A stretch of 64,000 nt of DNA, taken from assembly GCA_026018925.1 (NCBI GenBank), contig JAKSZU010000003.1, positions 185,163,505 through 185,227,504 on the forward strand, read 5' to 3'. Within the stretch, counting starts at the first letter, position 1. Each line of letters starts with the position of its first letter. The translations under genes were made by a program, and so were the position numbers. The DNA comes from Tupaia tana (taxonomy: Eukaryota; Chordata; Mammalia; Scandentia; Tupaiidae). Below are positions 10,227 to 21,584 of this stretch, piece after piece. The notes under the pieces are model-generated. The model was not told the DNA's origin. It saw nothing but the letters and a program-made list of their open reading frames with translations, and did not search any database.

Positions 10227-12559
10227 CCATTCTTATCATTGTAAATGATATATAGGCTGCCTGTGAGTGAAAAACAGTGCAACAGTATTTAAAGCATAAA
10301 CAGCTGAGAGAAAAAAGAAAAGGTTAAAAAAAAAAGTATCACCCATCTCTTCCAGCTATTGCCCCCCAGCTCCTTGCTTTGTAATATGCGGTGAATCTGC
10401 CTTCCATGGGCTGATGCTGTGGCCATCACAGCTACCTTTACAGAGGTGGTAGCTGTCACTCTGGCCCCACGCCGTCATTTCAGAAGCTCTCCACCCTTCA
10501 TGGCAATGGTTTCACAGATTTGTCAGTCTGGAAATATCTACCCCATGGGACATTCTAATACTGTACTCTAACATGAATTTTCAGAACTAAATTTTAGGAA
10601 AAAAATATAATTACCAAAAAAGAAAAACATGTAATATATAGACTGTAAATCTATCAATAGAGATTACAAATCATCATTAAACCACCAACTTCTGTTTTCA
10701 TCATGAAAACATATTAATACTTGGAATAAATGGTAAAGTTACATTCAAAAGCACAGACTTTGTAATTCCAGAGTTTAGGGTCTCTTACTCTTGGTGGATA
10801 TTTTTCCCCCATGGTCAGAACTTTACTTCTGAAACAAAGTAGTCTCTAGAGAAAAGGCTTTGGGGATCTTTCTAAGACCGTTTCTCTCCTACCTGGCTCA
10901 TGTCTACCATCTCCTCCTTTCCCTTGCCTGTTCTTCTTAGTCCTATGAATGATCTGTGTCCCTTCCCATCTGAGAACACTCAGATGCCACAAACATGTCC
11001 ACCTACAAATGGGAACACAGTGTTCACACAAAACTGCATCATCTATATCAAGCTCCCAAGCTGTATCATCTGATAAATAATCTCTCTAGATGGCAGGGAC
11101 AATGAGAATTACTCCATAATATATATTAACAGGAAAACATAACATTATTTTTCTTTAAAGAAGAGACATATGGTTTGGTTTACATATTAAAAGGTAAACA
11201 TATATGTGGAAAAAATAATTTTTTGAGATACAAATCTGAACTACATAAAATGGCTGCTATTTGGCCATTTTTACCCTACAAACACTGCAATAGCATATGG
11301 TTTGAATTAATGGAAACATTACATTATTTGACTAAGTGAATATTGCCTCTGGGGAAAAACATGTTTCAAGTACTGAAAACATGTTTTCAATTACAAAAAG
11401 ACACTGCAGGCAACCAGTGTGGCTGAGAGGAACCCAAAGATTTCTAAACACCTTTTCAATATTCAGGATGAAGAGACCTGAGCAGTGCGTTATCTCCATG
11501 TTGCAGGTGAAAAGTTTAAATGACTGCTAAAAATAAACAGACCAACCCTCATGCAAATCAATGGCCCAAATCTTCCTCATTATTTAGTGCCCAATTCTTA
11601 GCACCAAGTTGTCATTTTGGAATGCACAAAGAATGAAAAAATAAGAGGGAAATTATCACAAAGATGCAAATGTAATGGATGAAAAAGAAGATACCAATGA
11701 ATTCAGAGGATGGTAGAAGGGGTATTGACTCACCAAATCTGCATGTAGGAAGTTAGTAACTGTAATCACTGACTAAAAGAAAATTCTTAGTCAGTTTAGA
11801 AATTAGTGAATTTAGCTCATTTCTTCTCACTAGATTCAAAATAAGAGTTCCTAAGGCACCAGTCCTGTATGGCTGTTTCTTTTTCTCCCTTCAAAAACTA
11901 GTGATGGCATCAGACACTGGTACAGACAAAATGGCTCGTTCTGCAAGACTGACCCACAGGGGAAGGTTACCACTTCCCTTCCAGAGACCGCTCTGAGCAT
12001 GCAGGGCATGTATGTCCCCATGATCTGAAGTTGAGGGTAGATCAGAACATCAAGATCCTTCGAGGGGTGCTAGATCTCTGCCTCTCTCACTTATGGAATG
12101 AACAAATCATTTTTTTTTTAAAAAATATGGCCTTGATGAGTAGCCCTCAGCCTTGGTATAAGAGTTTTAAAGAAAAATCCCAAAGAAAAATAATGAGCTA
12201 TCTTGAAAAAGGAGAAACAGGGCTCAGTTTAAAGAAATTTTTTTAAAAAAATCTTTATTTATTTTATATATTCCATAACTATACATCACTACTGCCTGTA
12301 AAGTAAATTTACCCAACATGAATATACCAGTCCAGTTGGAAATACCATATATGTTATGAAGAGACCTGAGAAAATGCAGTATCTCCATCAATGATCATCC
12401 TTTTGAAGAGCCTCGGTCTTCCTCACTCATGAGGAAGGCACACTTATATACCATATGGGCCTCCGGTCATTACATTACTTAAACTCATTCAGAAACCAGG
12501 GCTTAAGGCAATGTATTTCCAAAAACGTGTTTCAACATTTGAAACACATTCTCTACTAT
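10227..12559. other. unassigned non-coding sequence
   Basis: AT-rich, with short ORFs only. A T-rich stretch followed by A-rich and AT-rich sequence at 12,238-12,270 could be the tail of a reverse retroposon, but I cannot name one. Confidence 0.4.
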
Positions 12560-12835
12560 GATCATTTCAGCCCCAAGAAATAAGTAGGAAAGGTAATGTT
12601 ACTCCTATGAATATGTAAAACAGTATTTTTAATCCTTACATTCAGTCATCAGGAAGCCATGACATATTTTTCTGTCTTTCTATGCCAAAATGTATCATGC
12701 CTTTCCCAATGACCCAGTATTTCAGATAAAGAAATCGAGGCCCATACATTTACTCTGACCTCACAGACTGCAGGAACCATGGTTAGAATCTAGGCCTTCT
12801 GATTGCTTCATTTCAGAAATGATGTGCTGCTGACC
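12560..12835 (-). repeat. MIR SINE, interrupted by a MITE
   Basis: Reverse MIR in two parts. The right part has 'ataaagaaatcgaggccca' and 'gaccatgg'-like B-box decay followed by 'atctaggccttctgattgc'. The left part is weaker ('catttcagccccaagaaata'). A mariner-like MITE lies between them. Confidence 0.6.
12637..12719. mobile_element. small mariner-like MITE, diverged copy
   Basis: Ends in TA at both sides. The left arm TTCAGTCATCAGGAAGCCAT and the reverse complement of the right arm, ACTGGGTCATTGGGAAAGGC, are imperfect inverted repeats that both continue into ATGA. The middle is T-rich with a TATGCCAAAATGTATCATG stretch. It is the same family as the elements at 13,163 and 50,135, but older looking. 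Confidence 0.65.
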
Positions 12836-13162
12836 TAGAGCTCTGAGTGTCACTTACAACCAATTTCGTTAATAACCATTCAAGTCTCCATTTGTTAGCT
12901 GTCAAATGGGGATACCAGTATTTATTTCAGGTGACTAGGACTGTGCTCAATTGATCATGGTCCCCTTTCCTCTCGAGTCTTTCTTCAGAATCCTGGGCCT
13001 GCCTCCCAAAAGCAGGTGATGAAACAGTAGGAAAATGAGGTAAAATGAACTCAAAATGGTGAACCACGAAAAGTAGTGAAAGAAAAGAGATTTTAGGTCA
13101 AAGTCTGAAACCACAAGAATACTTTTTAAGGTTCTGGTGCCTTGTAGCCAGTGTTCTCCAAA

Positions 13163-13515
13163 TATTGCGTCATCAGAAAGTCATGACGCATTTTTGCATA
13201 GAAAAACATGTCATGAGGGACCAGCAATTAGCCTAATGGCTATGTCACTGGACTCCCATGTAGTTGACCGCAGTTTGCATCCCGAACCCGGTGACTTAAA
13301 ACTCACGCCGGGCGCGCGCGTGTGTGTGTGCCCAAGATCCCGAGAGGAGAATGGAGGAGAAGGGATTGCGGCGTGGCCATCCCCCCAGGGGGTGATTTCT
13401 CATTTTCTGTCTCTCTGTGTCTCTCTGTGTGTCTGGCGAGGGCATGAGCCCTATAGCAAAAAACTCTAAAAAAAAAAAAAAAAAAACACCTCATGACTTT
13501 TACAACGACCCAATA
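13163..13515. mobile_element. small mariner-like MITE, split by a SINE
   Basis: Left part 13,163-13,216 runs from TATTGCGTCATCAGAAAGTC to AAAAACATGTCATGA. Right part, about 13,491-13,515, runs TCATGACTTTTACAACGACC and ends CAATA. Joined across the SINE it is the same roughly 75-bp palindrome as at 50,135. TA lies at both ends, as for mariner targets. The SINE insertion is therefore younger than the MITE. Confidence 0.8.
13217..13480 (+). mobile_element. family A SINE inside a MITE
   Basis: GGGACCAGCAATTAGCCTAA head, B-box stretch CAGTTTGCATCCCG, body 'cccaagatcccgagagg', CT-rich stretch, CCCTATAGCAAAAAACTCT and poly(A). The flanks AAAAACATGTCATGA (13,202) and AAAAACACCTCATGA (13,483) look like an imperfect target-site duplication. 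Retains many CpGs, so fairly young. Confidence 0.93.
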
Positions 13516-14881
13516 GCTTCGAACTGTGGTTTCAGTCTGAAGCTGACATCCCTACACGTTGTTCATTTTCTCTGTTAAACACTAATAATATGCTTTAAAC
13601 TGAGGATTAAATATGCTTTAAAACCAAATTAAAAATGAAGATTACAAGGTACTTCCTCTTATCCAAAGGAAACAAAATATTAATACAAAAGAAGTTGCCC
13701 TAGAGGTTAATGGGAAAAGAAATTATCTTGATTCTTTCACTTTGTAACAACATTTCAATTCAAACCTAAAATTGTATACTTGATTGGCTTAAATGATACA
13801 TGGTAATTTGTTGAAAAGTACAATGTGGCCATCTCTGAATTCTCCTAATTTACAGAGTGAACGAAAGAAACAGAAGCCCTAAAACAGAAATCTCCTTTGA
13901 AGTATATTTTCTTGTCATGAAGACCAGAACGTGGGGGAAAGGCAGTATGATTTGAGGAAACACAAATTATTTCTTCATGAACATACACATCTTTGGGAAT
14001 AGTACATATGATAAACTATAAATTTAATACAGTTTTGTTCATCAGATTAACCAGGTATCACATCAACTCTAAGCTTGATGTAGAGACTGGAATATGGGAA
14101 TCACAGGCTTTGACACAGTGACACTGAATTCAACAGAAATATTTATTCCTTAGTGCCTTTCGGCAGCATGAAAGTGTGAGGTAGAGGAGGAGAGTCTACC
14201 AGAACCAAGCTTTCCTCATCATCTTCTGCCTGGATATGGCACTGTATTGAAATTTGCAGGCTACTGAGTATTATTTATCTAAATTATTTATACATATTTA
14301 TTTCTTTGATTATTGTTCAATAAATACTTTGAACACTGACCCTTTCCCATGCACAATGTAAAAGCTTAAAGAGGAAAAAGTTTTTTGATTTCTGGCTACT
14401 GTCCTCAAAGAACTTAGAACGTAGAGATATATGAATTTGTCTTAAAATAAGTTGACATCCCCTGAATCTCACATAGTGAAAATAGCATTAGAGAATCAAC
14501 AATTGAGCATTCAAAATTAACTGTAAGCATGACAAAAAATAAGACATCAGTTAAATGGGTTATAGTACATGTCATAATAGAATATGAGGAAATCATTTAA
14601 AAGTTCCTGAATTCTATTTAAGAACATAAAAAAATAGTTTACGGTACACTACATGATAAGTCATGTTTGTATAAGCTATACCCCAACACTTAGTGGCTTA
14701 GAATAACAATTTATCCCATAAGTTTTTGGCTGGCTAAGGAGTCCTTCTACTGGATTCTCCCAGAATTACTCATGCAACAGTATTAGGCAAAGCAGCTACA
14801 GGGGCCTGGCTTATTTGGGATACTGTGACGACTGAACCTCTCTATAAATGTGGTCTCTTGTTCTCAGGAAAGTTAGAATGT
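13516..14881. other. unassigned non-coding sequence
   Basis: AT-rich, with no gene or recognised repeat. Confidence 0.4.
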
Positions 14882-15069
14882 GGGCTAGCCCAACGGAGTG
14901 ATAGTTAAGGTGGCTTGACCCCACATGACCGACTATGTGGTTCAAGTTCCAGACCCAGCAACTCAAGAGACACTGCAAGTGTATGCATGCCCAAAATCCC
15001 AAAAGAAGAATGGAGGAGAAGGGATTGCAGTGTGGTCGTAACCCTGGAGTGAGTGTTTTCTCTTTTTTC

Positions 15070-15168
<99 letters not shown>

Positions 15169-15328
15169 TTTACTTTTTCTTTCTTTTTCCCTTCTTCCTC
15201 ATTTCTTTCTTTCTCTTTCTTTTCCTTTCTCTTCTGTTCTTCTGTCTTTCCTCTTTCTTTTTCTTTCTCTCCCCCTTCCTTAGCCTCTCTCCAGCAAGCC
15301 CATGTGCCCTATAGCAAATTTTAAAAAC
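14882..15328 (+). mobile_element. old family A SINE with expanded CT/CTTT tract
   Basis: GGGCTAGCCC head, B box GGTTCAAGTTCC, body 'cccaaaatcccaaaagaag', then a pyrimidine tract expanded to more than 200 bases (15,058-15,285), then AGCAAGCCCATGTGCCCTAT and an A-rich end. The pyrimidine tract is the SINE's own internal CT region grown by slippage. Confidence 0.85.
15072..15166. repeat. (CTTT)n(CT)n microsatellite inside a SINE
   Basis: About 13 CTTT units, then about 18 CT units. It explains the phenylalanine/serine/leucine-rich ORFs on the plus strand and the lysine/glutamate/arginine-rich ORF on the minus strand. Confidence 0.95.
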
Positions 15329-15338
15329 AAACAAATTA

Positions 15339-15623
15339 GGGACTAGCAGATGGCATAATGGTTACATCACTAGACTCCCATAAAATCGACCATGGTTCAA
15401 GTCCTAGACCTAGCAGCCTAAAACTCATGCCAGGTGCATGTGTGTGTGTGCCCAAAATTCTAAGAGGAGAATGGAGGAGAAGGAATTGTAGCATGGCCAT
15501 TCCCTCTGGGGGTTGATCTCTCATTTTCTGTCTCTCTGTTTCTGTCTGTCTCTCTGGCAAACTCATGTACCCTATAGGAAAAATCTCTCTTTAAAAACAT
15601 AAATAAATTAAAATAAAAAACAT
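15339..15623 (+). mobile_element. family A SINE
   Basis: GGGACTAGCAGATGGCATAA head, GGTTCAAGTCC B box, 'cccaaaattctaagagg' body, CCCTATAGGAAAAATCTCT and an A-rich tail with TAAA units. Middle-aged; the CpGs have decayed to TG/CA. Confidence 0.92.
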
Positions 15624-15946
15624 AAATACTAGACTGAGAGCTTAGAAAGCCTTCTGCTTGCATTGTGTTTCCTTATGTTTCTTTGGTCAAAGCCAGTGAT
15701 GAGGCTAATCCGAGTCAATGTGGGAAGGGACCACACCAGGACACATGCACACAAGAAGGGCTGACCCTTGGGAGCCATAGTATGTATTATAATCGACCAC
15801 AAATTCGCATTATAATCGCAAACATACATCCACTCGCATACAAAATCTGAAAGGAATACACCAAAACATTAATTTATGTTTGGGAGGGAGAAGGAAAGTT
15901 TATAATAATTCTTTTTTATATTTCTAAACTACATTTTGAAACTCTG

Positions 15947-16216
15947 AGGATCAGCAATTGGTGTAATGGCTATGTCGCTGGACTCCCATGTAGTCGACCA
16001 CAGTTAGAGTCCCAGACCCAGTGACTTAAACTCAATGCCAGGTGCGTGTGCATGTGTGCCCTAGATCCCCAGAGGAGAAAGGAGGAGAAGGGACTGCTGC
16101 ATGGCCAACCCCCATGGTGGGTGATTTCTCACTTTCTGTCTCTCTTTGTCTTTCTGGCAAGTGCATGCACCCTCTAGCAAAATCCTCTCAAAAAAGAAAA
16201 AAGAGAGAAAAGAAAA
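15947..16216 (+). mobile_element. family A SINE
   Basis: AGGATCAGCAATTGGTGTAA head, B-box region CAGTTAGAGTCCC, 'gatccccagaggagaaagg' body, ACCCTCTAGCAAAATCCTCT and an A/G-rich tail. Confidence 0.92.
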
Positions 16217-16269
16217 CCTGTAGTAAGCATATATAAGATGCATGCTTTCTACTAAAACTTCAAATTTTA

Positions 16270-16513
16270 TGGACCAGCTGGTGGCATGGAGGTTAAGGTG
16301 CTGGATCCCACAGGGCTGACTACACAATTCCAGTCCTGGACCTGGCTGCTAGGTCCTGGGAGCTTAGGCATTCATACCTAAAATCCCAAGAGACTGGAGG
16401 AGAAGGGATTGTGGCATGGCCATTCCCCCTGGCAGGCGATAACTCCCACCACCCCCATCTCTGTCTCTCTCTGGCAAGTGCCTGCGCCCTATAGCAAAAA
16501 TTAAACAAAAAAA
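16270..16513 (+). mobile_element. old family A SINE
   Basis: TGGACCAGCTGGTGGCATGG head, decayed B box, 'aaaatcccaagagactgg' body, GCGCCCTATAGCAAAAATTA and a short A tail. The head GGTTAAGGTGCTGGATCCC is the older head type shared with copies at 34,290 and 39,112. Confidence 0.88.
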
Positions 16514-16516
16514 TTC

Positions 16517-18274
16517 AAAGTTCAATAAAATTATCTGTGGGTATATCCTCTCCACAATATAGAATTGGTCCAATTGTTCATATGTCTAAATGATGCATGT
16601 TTCATAGTAAACATGCTACTTGGAGACATTAGTCACTCCCTCATCCCTCTGGAAGGAAATATGCCACACTGCCACTGCTATTTTTACACAACTTTGCTGA
16701 AATTTACCATCCATTTCATTTTGAAAGGTTGAAATGAGAAATGAGTCATGTGCTATTCATCAAAAATTACAGTAATATTGGTGTGCTTTCAGACAGTAAT
16801 TTAAATACATACTCTTGTAGCCAAACCAAGTTCCAATCATGAGGGTCACCTCGTTCTTCAATGACATTCTCATCCCCAAAGCTTTGCTAGCGCGGTTTCT
16901 GTCTTCTAGACTGTCCTTCCCCTTTGTACGGCCAATCACTGCCTCCAGGCCCACTTTGTGTCAAAGTCTTACTTAACTAGCTCAGTCTACATTACCGCCT
17001 CTTCACATAGTTTGATCACTTGATTATGTTCTGTTTTGCATGGTCATTTACGTGCAAGCTGTCATGAATATAGTGGTTACGTAAATATTTGAAATCACTC
17101 TGAAGCTCTGAGTTTTGTGTGCAGTGCTTGAGCATAATACTCTGATTATTTGATTGCCTTCAAATTTTAACTAGTGGAGCATTTGGATTTTCACAGGTAA
17201 AGAGCAATCTCAGCTTCCATTCTCTCTGTTGCTACAGGAGAAAAAGGAGTATGTGTTTCCTGACCACGAGTACTCATCCTTTCTCATGAGTTGTGATACT
17301 GCTTTGCGGTAAGGGAAGCTCCCCACCAGATGGCACGTACTGGTGTTTGAGCAGACGTGACTTCGTGCCGGAGATGTGTGGAAGACACGTGTCAAGGAGG
17401 CATTTTAACAGAGAGAGAAAGACCTCTGCAGTGGCAGCTTTTACTTGTGACAAACTGAACTAACTCATACTGAAGACCCCTTCTCCTTCCCCTCTACTTC
17501 CTTCCTGAGAGACCTGTTGTCTGGAGACGAGAGACAATAGTTTGAACAAAGAGAAGACTTCGTGTTAATATTTCCTGGAGCTGAGCAGAGGCAGACATAT
17601 CTTGTTCCATTACAGAGATATAAGGAAATGGGATTGTTTCAAAAGCAATAAAAGTTTCCTTTCCAGTCTCCTCTTTTTTATACTAGTTGCTTAAATCTGA
17701 ATATTTCTTAGCTTTTTGCAGATGATAGAATAGGTGGAAAGAAATACTTACCTAAATAAAGTCCATGCTATTAAACAAGCTACATCATTGCTTTCTTCCA
17801 CCAACATCCCAACTAGTATTTAGGAACCTTTCCTATTTTCTACTTTTAAAAACCTTTCCACTCCCTCAAGGTTCAGTGTTCATCTCTCTCTCTCCTGATC
17901 CTGCCACAGGAACAGGGTGCTGACCTCCTCACCATAATGGAAATTCCCACAGACTCTCCTCTTTCACGTGATTCTCTCTCTCTGAGATTTGTATACAGTG
18001 AAGGGTGCTAACTGTGGCCAAAAGGGTTTTTTCAGGCTCAGCAGTAGAGCCTGGCCCCCGGCAAAGCCGTGAAGTAGACAACGTTGTTTTCCACGTTGCA
18101 GGATCCAATGTCTGGAACATCACCATTGTGCTTTCCAGGCCAGTCTGTCTCCACACTTTCCTTCTCCCTTCAGCACCAAAGAGGGCAGGATTGGTGTATA
18201 TATGTGCTGTATATAGCATGTCTAATAAAAAAAAATTGCTTGCATGTCATTTTCCCCCTAAGTTTCTTTACTAT
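16517..18274. other. unassigned non-coding sequence
   Basis: No gene. A stretch at about 16,850-16,990 vaguely resembles L2 but not enough to call it. Confidence 0.4.
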
Positions 18275-18500
18275 GTCTTCTATGGGAGAGAGAGAGACAC
18301 ACAGAGATGAATATAGGAAGACAGAGAGAAAGGCATTCCCAGCAGGGTCTTCATGCTGCCACCACCTTCAGTTTTGGCTGGCCTTGACTATGGGCATGTG
18401 AGTATATGCTTGGTTTACTCAAGGAGGTCCTGAGACGTAAACCCAGGGCTTTTCCCATGTGGGACCAGTTGCATTATTGCTTCTCCTGGCCCTGACTGAA
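18275..18500 (-). mobile_element. family B tRNA-derived SINE
   Basis: Reverse copy. Read on the minus strand it has a GGGCCAGGAGAAGC head, a decayed B box (GGGTTTACGTCTC), 'aggacctccttgagta', 'gcccatagtcaaggccagcc', 'actgaaggtgg' and a CT-rich end. It shares the acctcc...gagta and ggctg...ctgaaggtgg order with copies at 31,650, 37,812 and 57,714. Confidence 0.65.
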
Positions 18501-18637
18501 TGTCTTTATAGTCATTTCCAATAGCAGAACCAATAGGAGTCTTTCAGACTTATTACTATGGTCTAGGAGGGGTACTCCCACTCTGAGAGTTATTTCCTCC
18601 CTAGCTGTTCACTCCTAGTATTCATACTCAGCCATAT

Positions 18638-18845
18638 AGAGCAAGAGTTAGCAGTCCAGTGTCTGGAAATCAGATGCCTGGGTTCGAAGGCCAACTTCAT
18701 CTCTCCCTAGCTGGGTGACTATGGGCAAGTCCTCTTACTTCTTGGTGCTTGGTTTTATTTTAGTCAAGAAAGCAGGAATATTAAACAAACCTACCTCATA
18801 AGAATTAAATCAGTTAATTACAAGAAAAGCACTTTGAACAGTTTT
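18638..18845 (+). repeat. MIR SINE, nearly complete
   Basis: Well-kept forward MIR: 'agcaagagttagcagtccag', 'gcctgggttcgaaggc' (B box), 'agctgggtgactatgggca', 'acctcataagaattaaatca' and 'gaaaagcactttgaacag'. Two details are typical of MIR: a tRNA-like head with a clear B box, and the CORE region. Confidence 0.93.
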
Positions 18846-18924
18846 TATTACATTGTGAACACTCTTATAACATGTTACTCTTATAATATCTGCATTCATT
18901 TTCCTTCTTTTTTTTTTCTATTCA

Positions 18925-19172
18925 TAATAGAGTTAATGTGTGTTCACACACATGAGAGCGAAAGAGAGAGAGCACCATCCACCGGGTTCTGTCTTGGCAC
19001 AATCCCCTTTCTCCAGTCCTTCAGCCTTCGAGGAGCTGGGCACATATACATGTGCCTGATATGTTTTCAGGGCAACCCAGCCCGGGGACTCGAACTGCAG
19101 TTGGCACATGGTTTCAGCTCTATGTTTTGGTATGTTCTCAACTGTGCCATGATTGCTAGGCCTGTATTCATT
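18925..19172 (-). mobile_element. divergent tRNA-derived SINE
   Basis: Reverse copy ending in a GCCTAGCAATCATGGCAC-type head (minus strand), with GGACTCGAACTGCAGTTGG across the reverse B box. The body 'ggcacatatacatgtgcc' and a GA-rich tract follow in the usual order. Related to family A, but the body is diverged. Confidence 0.65.
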
Positions 19173-19455
19173 TCTTAAAACTATGTGAATGGCCCCCTTA
19201 TGTACTGTCTCTTCTATGGTACCTAACTGAGCGGGTTTATCCCCCATGACAAGAACAGCTGTACCACATAAATAAGAACAGATCTATAAAAGGAAGTGGA
19301 ATAATATATGAATTTAAATAGTATAAGAAGCAAAATTTTATAGAATCATAGAAATGAAAGTAAACCAGAAGTGGTTTCTATGCTTATTAAAAGATGGAAA
19401 TATCTATAAGAATAACATCAATAACATGGAGAGTTTAAATGTACATACCATCACT

Positions 19456-19458
<3 letters not shown>

Positions 19459-19488
<30 letters not shown>
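19459..19488. repeat. (AC)n microsatellite
   Basis: About 15 AC units. Confidence 0.95.
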
Positions 19489-19489
<1 letters not shown>

Positions 19490-19798
19490 TTCAACTCCAT
19501 CTCTATTCCATCCAACTATCAAATCTTAGCAAGAGATTCTGATAGAAGATTCGTGAGGCCACAACAATGTGAATTTTTAAAGGACTGTACGATGATTCTG
19601 ATTTCTCTCTACCTAGCCCTTGTCCATTGGTGCCCACACATCCTAATACTCTCAATTTATGAAGGGCAAAATGAGCCCAAGAGAGGAAAAATGGCTCTGC
19701 TAAAGACACATTGCTAATCGTGACGGACCAGTGCATCCCTAGCGCCCGTCTCCATCTTGCTAATTCATGGTCTCCAGCACCTGTGGCGTGTGCTTACA

Positions 19799-19822
19799 CC
19801 CCCCCCCCCCCCCCCCCCCCCC
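19799..19822. repeat. poly(C) run
   Basis: 24 consecutive C. Its length is prone to sequencing error and slippage. Confidence 0.95.
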
Positions 19823-19829
19823 GCCCAAG

Positions 19830-20230
19830 TAAACATCCCTGGGCGTCCTCCGGGGATAGCCCACATGTGCTCAGAATCAAGGTGTCCTGTTACCACTCTC
19901 TGACTTTTCTGTTCGCCGCCTCCTTCTCTGGGTCAGCTCTTTGAGTTGTTGGCTGCTATCCCAGCTACCGCCGGGTGCACTGTACCTCCAGGTGCTATAG
20001 CGTTTTTGGCTCTCATTGCTGCTTCTGCTGAGCAGGTTGCCTGTGTGGTTCTGCTGCCCTTCCAACCAGTGTTGCGTCTCCCACTGGACACATTGCCTCC
20101 CACGGGGTACCATACCCACTGATGCCCTAGGAAAAGGCTGTGCTGTGTAGTACTTTCCTCCATTATACAGAACACCAAAGCAGTACACTTTGTATTTGCA
20201 CAATGCCACCAAGTTCTAGCAAAATGGCCT
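19830..20230 (-). other. unassigned GC-richer block with overlapping ORFs
   Basis: Two minus-strand frames are open over much of this block (111 codons at 19,877-20,212 and 81 codons at 19,933-20,178). The first ends in an arginine-rich stretch (TQRRRRRTEKSESGNR). Local base composition is unlike the AT-rich surroundings. I do not recognise a family. A decayed processed pseudogene is possible but unproven, and two overlapping frames argue against a live gene. Confidence 0.25.
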
Positions 20231-20929
20231 TCTAGTTTACTTTATTTATGTTTCCTGTTTTCTTCACTACGTATCTGCTCTGAAAATAAGTAGATAAACA
20301 GAACTAAAATACTGTAATGAATTCATACAACCAAAGTTTTGTTTCTACTGTCCTACTTACCATACTGCCTCGTGACTCGACTTCAGAGATTTGTCAAATC
20401 ATTACAATGATATATAAAATATCATCTGTATGTAAATTTTTCTTTCTGGGGAGAAATGCCAGATGCTTAAGGGGTAAAAAGGGGCCCTAGCATTATGTTA
20501 AGCCTTAAGAGATTATACAAAGCTCTATATTCTCATATGAAAATTGAGTCCAACCATGTCTGTCCCATCAGGTCACCAAACCTGCTCTGACATGTCTGGA
20601 CTTCATGGTGACTCAGCTCAGGTTCCCACCATGATTAGCTGTAAGTAGCCGAACCAGGAGCACATGTCTGTCTCGCTGTGTTAAGCCAACTCAAGTAATG
20701 AGATCATGTGCTCCTTTTCTTCCTCCCTTCATAGACTTTGTGCCTGAAACCTTTCTAGGTTACTGAAGACACCATGGCATCAGGAGGGTGAAGAGAGGGA
20801 AACAGAAAGGATCTAATCCATGGGGTAGTGAGAAGACTAGAAGTTCAGTTGGTGGAAATGGCCTTTCTGGGGCTGAGGACAAAAGTGTCCCTTCCCACCT
20901 GTGTCTGCTCAGCAGTCCCAGAGGGTGAC
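20231..20929. other. unassigned non-coding sequence
   Basis: No repeat or gene recognised. Confidence 0.4.
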
Positions 20930-21330
20930 TTAGCATGCTGCAGCTGTGCAAATTTTCCATCTCTGATAAAACTTCGCCTGAGAGGTATTTGCTGATGATT
21001 GTCAACAATCAAATGAATTATAGATGATGTTGGTAAACAAAATGCCGCCTTGATGAATGATGAGTTGGCTGTACTCTGACATGACTGCTAAGTCATTCAA
21101 AGCGCTGATTAAACCCATTACTGTAAAATAATCACCATCCATTACCTTTAATGTCGTGAACTGACAACCTAGTTAAGGCAGCTGATGGTGTCAGCAAAGT
21201 GATTTGTTGTACTGCACGTCCATTGGCAATAAATCACTTCGATAAATCAATGAACAGTAGCAATAAAACAATATATTTTCATATTTCTTGACATTCAATT
21301 ACAGAGTGTGTATACTGACTTATTCTTAAA
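20930..21330. promoter_or_regulatory. candidate conserved non-coding element
   Basis: Repeat-free, complex sequence of even composition with dense AT-core motifs of the homeodomain type (several TAAT/ATTA, ATGATTGTCAACAATC, CAATCAAATGAATTA, TAAATCACTTCGATAAATCA) and an E-box-like CAGCTG beside ATGGTG. This texture is typical of deeply conserved developmental enhancers. It is inference only; conservation has not been tested. Confidence 0.3.
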
Positions 21331-21584
21331 CACAAACACTGATATGGTAGGATTCCTCATTCACCAGCAATGAGCATAGAATTAATTCTATTTTGGCTTA
21401 GATTGGTGGAGACTTGTACAATTATGTTTGTGTATGTGTGTACACACATGACTGTATGCCTTCTTTAGTTACTTACCTAGTTGCTGCCGCCAAGATGACA
21501 TATCCCACAAGTCCAGTAATAATACTAGAATGTTCCTCGGCCTGAACATAGATAAGAAGAAGCAACAACTGATAGAATAAAAAG

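Noticed and set aside
11467-12400. Short match between 11,467 and 12,356 (ATGAAGAGACCTGAG...) as a duplication
   Set aside because: Only about 34 bases are similar and the flanks are not collinear.
14811-15167. Basic, lysine/glutamate-rich minus-strand ORF as a nuclear protein
   Set aside because: Complement of the same microsatellite inside a SINE.
15053-15324. Serine/phenylalanine-rich ORFs (up to 129 codons) as secreted or membrane proteins
   Set aside because: They are translations of CTTT/CT microsatellite.
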